Positions 52,176 to 59,627 of a stretch of 64,000 nucleotides of DNA are shown in pieces. Source of the DNA: Nonlabens marinus S1-08 (GTDB lineage: Bacteria; Bacteroidota; Bacteroidia; Flavobacteriales; Flavobacteriaceae); contig NZ_AP014548.1 of the NCBI RefSeq assembly GCF_000831385.1, positions 930,001-994,000 on the forward strand, written 5' to 3'. How positions within the stretch are numbered: the stretch's first letter is position 1; the number at the start of each line of letters is the position of its first letter. The notes beneath the pieces were generated by a model. The model had not been told where the DNA came from. It was given only the letters and a program-made list of their open reading frames with translations, and did not search any database. Position numbers and translations under genes: made by a program.

Positions 52176-53348
52176 ATGAAAAATTCAAAAAAATTATTGC
52201 TGACCTTGTTTTGTTTGCCTTTGGCATTCCTGAGCTGCGATTCTAATGACGATTTAGATGAAGCAAGTGAGCCGACCGTTGTAAATTCTAAAGTATACAC
52301 ATTAGGTTCTGTTAGCAATCCTTCCATATCGGGCACTGCTACATTTATAGAAAAAAGCGACGCTACTTTAAGTATAGAGCTTTCTCTTCAAAACACAAGC
52401 ACAGGCAATACACATCCAGCGCACATCCATATGAATACGGCTGCTGAAACTGGTAGCATTGTTCTTGATCTTGAGGCCGTTGATGGAGCCACTGGAAAAA
52501 GTACAACCACCTTTAGCACTCTTAAAGATGGAACGCCTATAACTTATCAAGGTCTGTTAGGGTTTGACGGTTACATTAATGTTCATGAAAGTGCTACTAA
52601 TCTGTCTACCCTGATTGCACAAGGCGATATAGGCCAGAACGAGTTGACAGGTGAAACTAAATCCTATACGCTCAATGCAACTGGTGGTTCAGGAATTAGT
52701 GGTAACGTGCAATTTGCTCAGCGTGTAAACGCTACAACACTTGTTACAGTTAATTTAAACGGTACTGCTAATGGTGCTAGTTATCCAGCTCACATTCATG
52801 AAAATGATATAGCGGCTACAGGTGCTATTATTGCTGGATTAAACCCAATCGACGGTACCACAGGAATAAGCAAGACTCAAATTTCTCAACTCGTTGGAGG
52901 AGCTGCCGTAACATATTCACAATTCCTAACTATTGACGCATATGTAAATATTCATTTGAGTGATAATACAGTAGTCGCACAAGCAAACATAGGGGCAAAT
53001 GAAGGGAATAATACGGGCAGTGCAGAGTCAAAAACGTTTAATGTGACTAATAATGGGGCGACTTCATATATATTTAATGGAGATGGACAGACAAATGCAG
53101 TCAATCCTAATTTCACATTTAAAAGAGGAGGCACCTATACTTTCAATTTAAATACTCCAGGACATCCATTTTTGATCAAAACAGTTCAGGGTACAGGACA
53201 AGCAAATACGTATACCAATGGAGTAACGAACAGCGGTGCAGTATCAGGAGCTTTGACCTTTACAGTTCCTATGGATGCACCCAACACCTTATTTTACAAC
53301 TGTGAATTTCACGGTTCAATGACAGGAACAATTACCATTACAGACTAG
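52176..53348 (+). CDS. Lipoprotein with two CHRD-like repeats and a cupredoxin-like domain
   Basis: 390 residues. Lipobox AFLSC (C21). Two CHRD-like units (about 35-155 and 160-270), each with a PAHIH motif and a later NVH or NIH triplet. The last 100 residues look like a blue-copper fold: TPGHPFLI supplies one His, and NCEFHGSMTG gives Cys, His and Met, the usual type 1 copper ligands. Expected at the cell surface, perhaps in electron transfer or metal handling. The combination is unusual; function is inferred only from domain likeness. Followed by a strong terminator. Confidence 0.8.
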   Translation: MKNSKKLLLTLFCLPLAFLSCDSNDDLDEASEPTVVNSKVYTLGSVSNPSISGTATFIEKSDATLSIELSLQNTSTGNTHPAHIHMNTAAETGSIVLDLEAVDGATGKSTTTFSTLKDGTPITYQGLLGFDGYINVHESATNLSTLIAQGDIGQNELTGETKSYTLNATGGSGISGNVQFAQRVNATTLVTVNLNGTANGASYPAHIHENDIAATGAIIAGLNPIDGTTGISKTQISQLVGGAAVTYSQFLTIDAYVNIHLSDNTVVAQANIGANEGNNTGSAESKTFNVTNNGATSYIFNGDGQTNAVNPNFTFKRGGTYTFNLNTPGHPFLIKTVQGTGQANTYTNGVTNSGAVSGALTFTVPMDAPNTLFYNCEFHGSMTGTITITD

Positions 53349-53366
53349 TTAGTTTAGTTTTCTATG

Positions 53367-53403
53367 AAACCGCAGTATGTCATTGACATGCTGCGGTTTT
53401 TTA
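53367..53403 (+). terminator. Intrinsic terminator behind CHRD-cupredoxin gene
   Basis: Stem of about 15 pairs built from AAACCGCAG / CTGCGGTTT and an inner TATGTC / GACATG (one G-U pair), loop ATT, then seven T. Confidence 0.9.
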
Positions 53404-53768
53404 TGCTTAAGCGGGTGGTCATTTTTAATTCCATAGCTCTTTTATCTGTAAGCGATATTAAACAACCTCTATCTTAAATATGTTAAAGGCACAAATTGAC
53501 ATCTATCTACTATCAGTGCAAATTTTATCAATTATACGCCCTTACTTTTTAATACCACAATAAACATTTTGGCTTCAATGCGACCTACGCCTTGTATACC
53601 AAAAGCAATCGTTAATACCTTTTACTTGTTATGTTGTGGGATAGTTTTTTCGCTTTCCTGTCTGCCGACAGGCAGGCGCGAAAGCGAACTAACGATAACC
53701 ATAACTGCTTTCATGAGCACATCAAAGCTGCTACAGTTATTGTAAATTTGTGGCTTTGATACGATTTC
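53404..53768. other. Intergenic, AT-rich, no gene seen
   Basis: Only the interrupted palindrome (53649-53688) is recognisable in this spacer before metG. Confidence 0.6.
53649..53688. repeat. Dispersed palindrome interrupted by a second palindrome
   Basis: TTCGCTTTC and GCGAAAGCGAA are the standard halves, but 20 bases, CTGTCTGCCGACAGGCAGGC, stand between them (53658-53677). The insert is itself an imperfect palindrome (CCTGTCTGCC / GACAGGCAGG) of a type that I recall as an intergenic repeat in flavobacteria. No host bases are lost. Confidence 0.9.
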
Positions 53769-55856
53769 ATGAGCAATCAACAACGATTTACGATTACCGC
53801 GGCATTGCCGTATACTAACGGACCGGTTCACATAGGTCACCTAGCAGGCGTTTACGTACCGGCAGATATTTATGCGCGTTACCAGCGATTAAAAGGTGCA
53901 GACGTTGCCTTTATTTGCGGGAGCGATGAGCATGGGGTGCCTATTACGCTTAAGGCCAAAAAAGAAGGCGTCTCACCACAGGAAATCGTGGATCGTTACC
54001 ATAAGATCATTGGAGATTCTTTTGAAGAATTTGGTATCTCGTTTGATAATTACAGCCGCACTAGTGCGCCTATTCATCATGAAACAGCAAGTAAATTCTT
54101 TACTAAATTATACGATGATGGCAAGTTTATCGAGCAAGTCACAGAACAACTCTATGATGCTGAGGCTAATCAGTTTCTAGCCGACCGTTTTGTCGTGGGA
54201 ACTTGTCCGAAATGCGGCAATCCAGAATCCTACGGCGATCAATGCGAGCGCTGTGGAACTTCTCACAACGCAACCGATTTGATCGAGCCCAAAAGCGCCA
54301 TCACTGGCAACGTTCCAGAATTGCGCGAGACCAAACACTGGTTCCTGCCACTGGACCAATATAGTGACTGGCTCAATGAGTGGATTGTGGAAGGCCATGC
54401 GGCTGATTGGAAAACTAACGTATTGGGCCAAGTAAAAGGTTGGGTGACCGACGGTCTCAAGCCACGCGCGGTAACCCGTGATCTGGATTGGGGAATTCCA
54501 GTTCCTGTAGAAGGTGCTGATGGCAAGGTGTTGTACGTTTGGTTTGATGCGCCTATAGGCTATATATCAGCTACTAAAGAATGGGCAGCAGATAATGACA
54601 AGAATTGGGAAGATTACTGGAAGGATAAAGACACAAAACTGCTTCATTTTATAGGCAAGGATAACATTGTTTTTCACTGCATCATTTTCCCAGCGATGTT
54701 GAAGGCGCACGGTGAATTTATTTTGCCAGACAACGTTCCAGCAAACGAGTTTTTAAACTTGGAAGACGACAAGATCTCGACCTCTAGAAATTGGGCGGTT
54801 TGGTTGCATGAATATTTACAGGACTTTCCTAATCAACAGGATGTGTTGCGATATGTATTGACTGCAAACGCTCCAGAAACTAAGGATAATAACTTTACCT
54901 GGAAGGATTTCCAGGCGCGTAACAATAATGAATTGGTGGCCGTGCTGGGGAACTTTATCAATCGCGCCCTGGTATTGACGCATAAATATTACGATGGAGT
55001 AGTGCCGCAGCCTGGCGAGTTTACGGCGGTCGATCAAGAAACGCTTGATGCCGTTAATGCATTTCCCAAAAGCATAGAAGATAGTCTGGAACGATATCGC
55101 TTTCGCGAAAGCGCAAACGAGTTCATGAATCTCGCACGACTAGGAAACAAATACCTAGCCGATGAAGAACCTTGGAAACTCATCAAAACCGATCCAGAAC
55201 GTGTCAAAACCATCATGTTTATTGGTCTACAAATTGCAGGAGCACTAGCCGTTCTTGCAGAACCATTCCTACCGCATACGGCTACGAAATTACAGGACAT
55301 GCTCAACATCGCGTCAAATCCTGCAGCGAGACTGCGTACAGATCTAGTCAAGATCGAATGGAACGACATTGCTGAGAAACAAGAACTATTGCACCACGGC
55401 TACAAAATCAATACAGCCGAATTGCTATTCTCAAAAATCGAGGACGAACAAATAGAAGCGCAGCTGCAAAAATTGGAAGCAACCAAAGCTGCCAACAAAT
55501 CCACAACACCTAATCTTATGCCACAGAAAGAAGAAACTAACTACGATGATTTCATGAAAATGGACCTGCGCGTTGCAGAAATCCTAACCGCAGAAAAATT
55601 GCCGAAGTCCAACAAATTGATGGTCATGACCGTAGATACGGGCATCGACAAAAGAACCATTGTTTCAGGAATAGCAAAGCACTACAGTGCAGAAGAATTA
55701 GTAGGCAGAAAAGTAACCGTTCTGGCGAACCTCGCACCCAGAAAATTGATGGGCGTAGAATCTCAAGGAATGATTTTATTAGCTGAAGATCCTGAAGGGA
55801 AACTGGTTTTTGTAAATCCGGATGATGCAATCGTGAATGGGGCGACCATAGCATAA
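53769..55856 (+). CDS. metG: Methionyl-tRNA synthetase
   Basis: 695 residues. Class I signatures HIGH (21-24) and KISTS (335-339, variant of KMSKS), a zinc knuckle with C146, C149, C159 and C162, and a C-terminal tRNA-binding domain (about 590-695, [11 protein letters not shown]). A palindrome copy encodes RFRES at 444-448 in the anticodon-binding domain; a similar YRFRE sequence may be ancestral in the family. A decayed second copy of the last codons lies 600 bases downstream, suggesting DNA exchange at the 3' end. Confidence 0.97.
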   Translation: MSNQQRFTITAALPYTNGPVHIGHLAGVYVPADIYARYQRLKGADVAFICGSDEHGVPITLKAKKEGVSPQEIVDRYHKIIGDSFEEFGISFDNYSRTSAPIHHETASKFFTKLYDDGKFIEQVTEQLYDAEANQFLADRFVVGTCPKCGNPESYGDQCERCGTSHNATDLIEPKSAITGNVPELRETKHWFLPLDQYSDWLNEWIVEGHAADWKTNVLGQVKGWVTDGLKPRAVTRDLDWGIPVPVEGADGKVLYVWFDAPIGYISATKEWAADNDKNWEDYWKDKDTKLLHFIGKDNIVFHCIIFPAMLKAHGEFILPDNVPANEFLNLEDDKISTSRNWAVWLHEYLQDFPNQQDVLRYVLTANAPETKDNNFTWKDFQARNNNELVAVLGNFINRALVLTHKYYDGVVPQPGEFTAVDQETLDAVNAFPKSIEDSLERYRFRESANEFMNLARLGNKYLADEEPWKLIKTDPERVKTIMFIGLQIAGALAVLAEPFLPHTATKLQDMLNIASNPAARLRTDLVKIEWNDIAEKQELLHHGYKINTAELLFSKIEDEQIEAQLQKLEATKAANKSTTPNLMPQKEETNYDDFMKMDLRVAEILTAEKLPKSNKLMVMTVDTGIDKRTIVSGIAKHYSAEELVGRKVTVLANLAPRKLMGVESQGMILLAEDPEGKLVFVNPDDAIVNGATIA
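55099..55112. repeat. Dispersed palindrome core in metG
   Basis: Core in the RFRES phase. It may have arisen by point changes from a naturally similar codon series rather than by insertion. Confidence 0.9.
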
Positions 55857-55866
55857 TGTAATTATT

Positions 55867-56343
55867 ATGAAAGAATTTTTGCCATACCTATCGATATTCA
55901 CTGTTTTTTTAGCTTCGTTTTTTGCTATAATGGGGGCTTATCTAAATGCGAAACAAAATGCAAGAAATAAATGGCTCGATGATTTTCGAAATGCTATTTC
56001 AAGTTATAGTTCATCTATACAACAATTTGAATTTTTTTCTGCAGAGGCAAGAATCGCTTTTCAATCTGGAAAGATAGAATTGGAGCAAATTGAAAAATAC
56101 AAGCTGACAATTCAATCAATAACCAAAAACAATCAGGATGTTATGTACTTATTATTACCAAATGATAAAACCCATCAGTCATTACAAACAGCACTAAATA
56201 ATCAGCAAATGCAAATAATTAGCTACGCGCAAACTGATTCAGAAGAATTGGATTTGAAAAGTGCCAGAATTTTTACCCTCGGAAAAACAATCTATCACAA
56301 AGTTCAAACTACTAATTATTTTAATCTGAGATCAACCCTATAA
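55867..56343 (+). CDS. Hypothetical protein with N-terminal membrane helix, in metG 3' insertion
   Basis: 158 residues. One membrane segment (about 5-25) followed by a helical, Gln/Asn-rich cytoplasmic region. It resembles small membrane-anchored accessory proteins but no family is recognised. It starts 10 bases after metG and lies between the intact metG end and a decayed extra metG end, so it probably arrived with transferred DNA. AT-rich codon use. Confidence 0.65.
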   Translation: MKEFLPYLSIFTVFLASFFAIMGAYLNAKQNARNKWLDDFRNAISSYSSSIQQFEFFSAEARIAFQSGKIELEQIEKYKLTIQSITKNNQDVMYLLLPNDKTHQSLQTALNNQQMQIISYAQTDSEELDLKSARIFTLGKTIYHKVQTTNYFNLRSTL

Positions 56344-56408
56344 TCTTGGTTTAATTGAACTTTTAAAACAATAGAGTTATAATTAAAATCAAAGTTCACT
56401 TTTGAAAG

Positions 56409-56474
56409 GAAAGGCGAAAATGTGGTTTTATAATTTTAGATGATGCTATAGTGAATGGAGCTACGATAGCATAA
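56409..56474 (+). pseudogene. Remnant of a second metG 3' end
   Basis: Codons 56439-56471 plus stop read [11 protein letters not shown], identical to the metG C-terminus at 55821-55856, while 5 of 36 bases differ, all at third positions. Upstream, GGCGAAAATGTGGTTTTA could encode GENVVL, similar to GKLVFV in metG, but a base is missing and the frame breaks. Purely synonymous change means this end once belonged to a working metG from a related strain. Confidence 0.8.
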
Positions 56475-56494
56475 CTTTAAATAAATTTTTAATT

Positions 56495-56938
56495 ATGAAT
56501 TTAAAAAGCGTAATGCTAATTGCTTCATTTGCCTTGTTGACTTCTTGTGCCTTGAAGCCTATTCCATCCCAGATGGAATATCAAAAAATTGAAAATGTTG
56601 AATTAGATCAGCTGGGCAACGGAAAGATTATGATATATAACGGCTCCAATGTTTTTCATAAAGCAGATAATACAGAAAGGCTCAATATTCACATAAACGA
56701 TAAAGCTTTAGGGCAATTACGTGGAAGTGAATATGTAATCATTAATCTAACTGATGGAGATTACAAGTTTGACGTATTGCATCTTGACTTAGTAAATATG
56801 CGAAGTTCCCATGATGTCACTGTTAATTCACAGACTAAGGTTATTATGATCAGGCCAAACATTACTTCAAACAAATTAGAAGTCACCAATGAGCTTCCAG
56901 AAAAATGGGAGAAATTCAAGTATGTAGAGCCAAGATAG
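56495..56938 (+). CDS. DUF2846-like lipoprotein
   Basis: 147 residues. Lipobox LLTSC (C18). The mature part (GKIMIYNGSNVFH, INDKALGQLRGSEYVIINLTDGDYKFDV) has the strand pattern of DUF2846-like or PEGA-like small envelope domains. It follows the metG remnant by 20 bases and ends before a very strong terminator. Assignment to DUF2846 is tentative. Confidence 0.75.
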   Translation: MNLKSVMLIASFALLTSCALKPIPSQMEYQKIENVELDQLGNGKIMIYNGSNVFHKADNTERLNIHINDKALGQLRGSEYVIINLTDGDYKFDVLHLDLVNMRSSHDVTVNSQTKVIMIRPNITSNKLEVTNELPEKWEKFKYVEPR

Positions 56939-56961
56939 TCTGCTTCTCATGTTAATTTCAT

Positions 56962-57001
56962 AACAGAAAAGGCGCAGAATTATTTCTGCGCCTTTTCTGT
57001 T
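56962..57001 (+). terminator. Very strong intrinsic terminator, 18-base stem
   Basis: Perfect arms AACAGAAAAGGCGCAGAA / TTCTGCGCCTTTTCTGTT with loop TTAT. It can terminate on either strand and lies between the lipoprotein and a small minus-strand gene. Confidence 0.92.
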
Positions 57002-57018
57002 TTCATATAGAAACTTAA

Positions 57019-57156
57019 CTACTCTTCCTCGCTACTATTCTTTGCAGCCTCACCTTTCTTGATGGAATCTGGTTGTAGATTATCGTCCTTAGCAATTCCT
57101 TTAGCGTGAGGTATTGGGTGTTTTCCTTTAGTTTCTTCGAAGTTTGGCGTTTTCAT
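57019..57156 (-). CDS. Small hydrophilic protein, 45 residues
   Basis: ATG at 57156, stop at 57019. The product starts MKTPNFEETKGKHPIPHAKG, continues with charged residues (IAKDDNLQPDSIKKGEAA) and ends NSSEEE. It has no hydrophobic segment. Evidence is the clean frame, an ATG preceded by A-rich sequence, a well-placed terminator, and amino acid use typical of small stress-related proteins; no homologue is recognised. Confidence 0.55.
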   Translation of the reverse strand: MKTPNFEETKGKHPIPHAKGIAKDDNLQPDSIKKGEAAKNSSEEE

Positions 57157-57280
57157 AGTTTTCTTTTTTAATTAGTTCATCGCTCTAAAGCGATTTCCTA
57201 CAAGTTAAAGAAAATGAGGTCAAGTTTTGTGGTTGCTAACATTACTTTACGATTTCTTGGGATTGAAATCGAATAAAATA

Positions 57281-57493
57281 TTATTGAAGTTCTCTAACCT
57301 TTTCTTTTTGCCATAGGGCTAGATAAAGTAGAATTCCAATTACCGGCGCAAGAACAACCACTAGAATATAGATTAATTTGTTGTCATCTTTTTTAAAGGT
57401 GCTCCGCGCGATGTCAACGATGCAATAAATCCATAATCCGATTAAGGAAAGAACTAATATTAAAATAAAGCTAGCAGGCAAGAAACTGTCCAT
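57281..57493 (-). CDS. PLDc_N-type small membrane protein
   Basis: 70 residues with two membrane helices (about 7-27 and 42-60). The pattern WIYCIVDIARS and KLIYILVVVLAPVIGILLYL matches the phospholipase-D nuclease N-terminal (PLDc_N) family, here without the enzymatic part; such stand-alone forms are common. Starts at the ATG, not at a TTG two codons earlier. Confidence 0.8.
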   Translation of the reverse strand: MDSFLPASFILILVLSLIGLWIYCIVDIARSTFKKDDNKLIYILVVVLAPVIGILLYLALWQKEKVRELQ

Positions 57494-57539
57494 TTTCAAG
57501 AATTTATTAAAAATACAAGTATTTCTTGAATATTATAAG

Positions 57540-58415
57540 TTATTCCGGCAACGCCACATAAGTATCATCATTTTCCATCATAGGGAAAGTCTTGTCTTTC
57601 CAGGCTTCTTTAGCCGCTTCAATCTTGTCTTTAGAATGGCTTACAAAGTTCCAGTAGATATGCCGCTCTTCTGGGAACGGCTCACCGCCAAAAATCAGTA
57701 TGTGGCTGCCGGCTTTGATGGTTATGTCGCAGACATCTTCGGTTTTACTGACCAGCATATTTCCTGCTTCAATCACGTCACCGCAAGCGGTAACACTTCC
57801 TGTGACGATGGTGATGCCTATTTCACCAGATAGATTTCCGGCGGCTTTGAATTGATAATCGGTTGTGGTTTTGATGTCAATCATGAAAAGCTCTGAATGC
57901 ACAGGTACGGGTGATTCCTTACCATATCCTTTTCCAGCGACTAGTTTGAAGTCTGCGCCACGATCTTGCCATGCGGGCAACGCATCGGCTTCTATGTGGT
58001 AAAATTCGGGTTCGATATCTTCCAGTTCTTTTGGAAGTGCGACCCAAATTTGATAGCCGTGCATGGTAAATTCGGTATTGGAGGCGCGTAGGTGTTGAGG
58101 CGTGCGTTCGGTATGTGTGACTCCTTTTCCGGCTACCATCCAGTTGACTGATCCAGGTAAAATGGTTTGGTTGGTCCCAATTCCATCTAGGTGTTGCAAC
58201 TCGCCTTCCATCAAATAAGTTAAAGTGGATAACCCGATGTGCGGGTGTTGATCCACATCCATGTATTTCTCTGGACCTAACGCTTCAGGTCCCATATGAT
58301 CAATAAAAATAAATGGACCTACCATGCGCTTCTTACGGAAAGGAATCAATCTTCCCACTAGAAAGTCGCCTATATCGCGACTGCGCTCTTCAATAATTAA
58401 ACCCGTGTTGGACAT
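57540..58415 (-). CDS. Pirin family protein
   Basis: 291 residues, bicupin. The N-terminal cupin has all four iron ligands of pirins: H57 and H59 (QHPHIGLST), H101 and E103 (VTHTERTPQH). Bacterial pirins act as quercetinases or redox-dependent regulators; which applies here is unknown. Length typical. 10 bases behind the upstream membrane-protein gene. Confidence 0.93.
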   Translation of the reverse strand: MSNTGLIIEERSRDIGDFLVGRLIPFRKKRMVGPFIFIDHMGPEALGPEKYMDVDQHPHIGLSTLTYLMEGELQHLDGIGTNQTILPGSVNWMVAGKGVTHTERTPQHLRASNTEFTMHGYQIWVALPKELEDIEPEFYHIEADALPAWQDRGADFKLVAGKGYGKESPVPVHSELFMIDIKTTTDYQFKAAGNLSGEIGITIVTGSVTACGDVIEAGNMLVSKTEDVCDITIKAGSHILIFGGEPFPEERHIYWNFVSHSKDKIEAAKEAWKDKTFPMMENDDTYVALPE

Positions 58416-58425
58416 CTTTGGAAGT

Positions 58426-59301
58426 TTAGTTCATTGAGTTTGAGATTTTTCTTCTAAATGTAAAAAGAAAAAATATGCTAAATAATACTATAAAGGCGAT
58501 CCCATAATCAAAGATTGATCTACCCAAATCAAAATGGTGCGAACGCTTCCTAGGTATAAGAATCAACGAATCTTCTCCCGCATCAATATTGCAAGCAGAT
58601 AATGCATCGATATATGGTTTTTTGTCAACTGGAGCAACAACCTTTTCAAAATATGCGAACTCCTGAAAGTCTTGTTTGGTAAATGCCAGTCTCGATTCAT
58701 TCAAAAATACCGCTACCTCCTCATTCTGTTTTTCATATTTTTTAATATTATTTAACTGGTCCTGATAATGAACGCCAAAATAAATGGTTTCTTGACCCTC
58801 AAAACGTCCAGCAAAGTTTAGATAGATTTTCGCATTATTGCCTCCTCTCATTCCTCTAATATTTATAGAGAGCAATGTGTCTTCGCAGGTCAATTTTTTT
58901 TCCAATCCGAATCTATTAATCCGAAAATAGCGTTCTTCAGGATAGTTTTTAATGGTAGCGGGTACCTGAACTGTGATGATTTCAAAAGCTGCTTTATGTA
59001 AGTTAAACTGACTTATGATTAGAGGTAAGGAGATAAGAAAAGCACAGAGAAAAGGAATCGTACGGCGCAGCTTGTCATGTCTGTAGTCAAGCAAGTTCAA
59101 TTTTTTTCTATACCAAATAAATATTGGTATCCAAGGAAAGAAAAAAGGGATCCAGAAATTCCAAGCCCATTTTGGTAAAGTGACCCATCCAAGTTCAAAA
59201 TCTAATAGCCATCTTAAGATATTGTAGCTAAAAAATGAACCTATCAATAAGGCGATAAATGGCAGGTATATCTTTTGCCATTTCGTCGAAAACTTGAACA
59301 T
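58426..59301 (-). CDS. Multi-pass membrane protein of unknown function
   Basis: 291 residues from MFKFSTKWQ (an ATG seven codons upstream is possible). Three hydrophobic segments near the N-terminus (about 11-31, 45-65 and 80-97), a soluble mixed domain (100-255) and a C-terminal helix (about 263-283) followed by basic residues. No family recognised. Its start is 43 bases from a palindrome copy. Confidence 0.7.
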   Translation of the reverse strand: MFKFSTKWQKIYLPFIALLIGSFFSYNILRWLLDFELGWVTLPKWAWNFWIPFFFPWIPIFIWYRKKLNLLDYRHDKLRRTIPFLCAFLISLPLIISQFNLHKAAFEIITVQVPATIKNYPEERYFRINRFGLEKKLTCEDTLLSINIRGMRGGNNAKIYLNFAGRFEGQETIYFGVHYQDQLNNIKKYEKQNEEVAVFLNESRLAFTKQDFQEFAYFEKVVAPVDKKPYIDALSACNIDAGEDSLILIPRKRSHHFDLGRSIFDYGIAFIVLFSIFFLFTFRRKISNSMN

Positions 59302-59343
59302 GTATATGCTTAAAAAGTTCAATTTAAGGATAATGTATATTCC

Positions 59344-59357
59344 GCTTTCGCGAAAGC
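59344..59357. repeat. Dispersed palindrome, one arm shortened
   Basis: Core with complete right arm and CC at the left, upstream of the TPP riboswitch. Confidence 0.9.
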
Positions 59358-59423
59358 GAAATAAACCTTAAAATTATTTTTGATTTTACTTTCGATTCTG
59401 ATTTTACACTGTACTTTTGCGGC

Positions 59424-59500
59424 ATCTCAAGGGGTGCTTTTTTAACCGAAGGCTGAGATTATACCCGAGGAACCTGGGCAGGTAATGCTGCCAAGGGATT
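59424..59500 (+). promoter_or_regulatory. TPP riboswitch (THI element) aptamer
   Basis: Conserved THI-box strings in the right order: GGGGTGC (59431), GGCTGAGATTATACCC (59451), GAACCTG (59470) and GGTAATGCTGCCAAGGGA. A P1 stem can be formed by ATCTC (59424-59428) with GGGAT (59495-59499). It precedes a TonB-dependent receptor, a known type of TPP-controlled gene in Bacteroidota, so the receptor is probably repressed when thiamine pyrophosphate is plentiful. Confidence 0.92.
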
Positions 59501-59506
59501 TGATAA

Positions 59507-59540
59507 CAAGCCATTCTCGACTGTCGCTCGAATCGGCTTG
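59507..59540 (+). repeat. Family 2 repeat hairpin next to the TPP aptamer
   Basis: CAAGCC and GGCTTG arms with inner ATTC/GAAT enclose CTCGACTGTCGCTCGAA, the inverse of the repeat at 5951. It is placed 7 bases after the aptamer but lacks a T-run. Confidence 0.7.
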
Positions 59541-59608
59541 CCATCAATAAACGAGAATCCTCTCAAACATTTTATTTTAACCAAGACCGAATAAATGCCC
59601 CTTTTATT

Positions 59609-59626
59609 TGAACTAATTTAAGTTCA
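59609..59626 (+). promoter_or_regulatory. Start-adjacent hairpin, possible riboswitch expression platform
   Basis: TGAACT and AGTTCA form a 6-base stem around AATTTA, ending one base before the ATG of the receptor. It may hide the initiation region; this is inferred from position only. Confidence 0.45.
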
Positions 59627-59627
59627 T

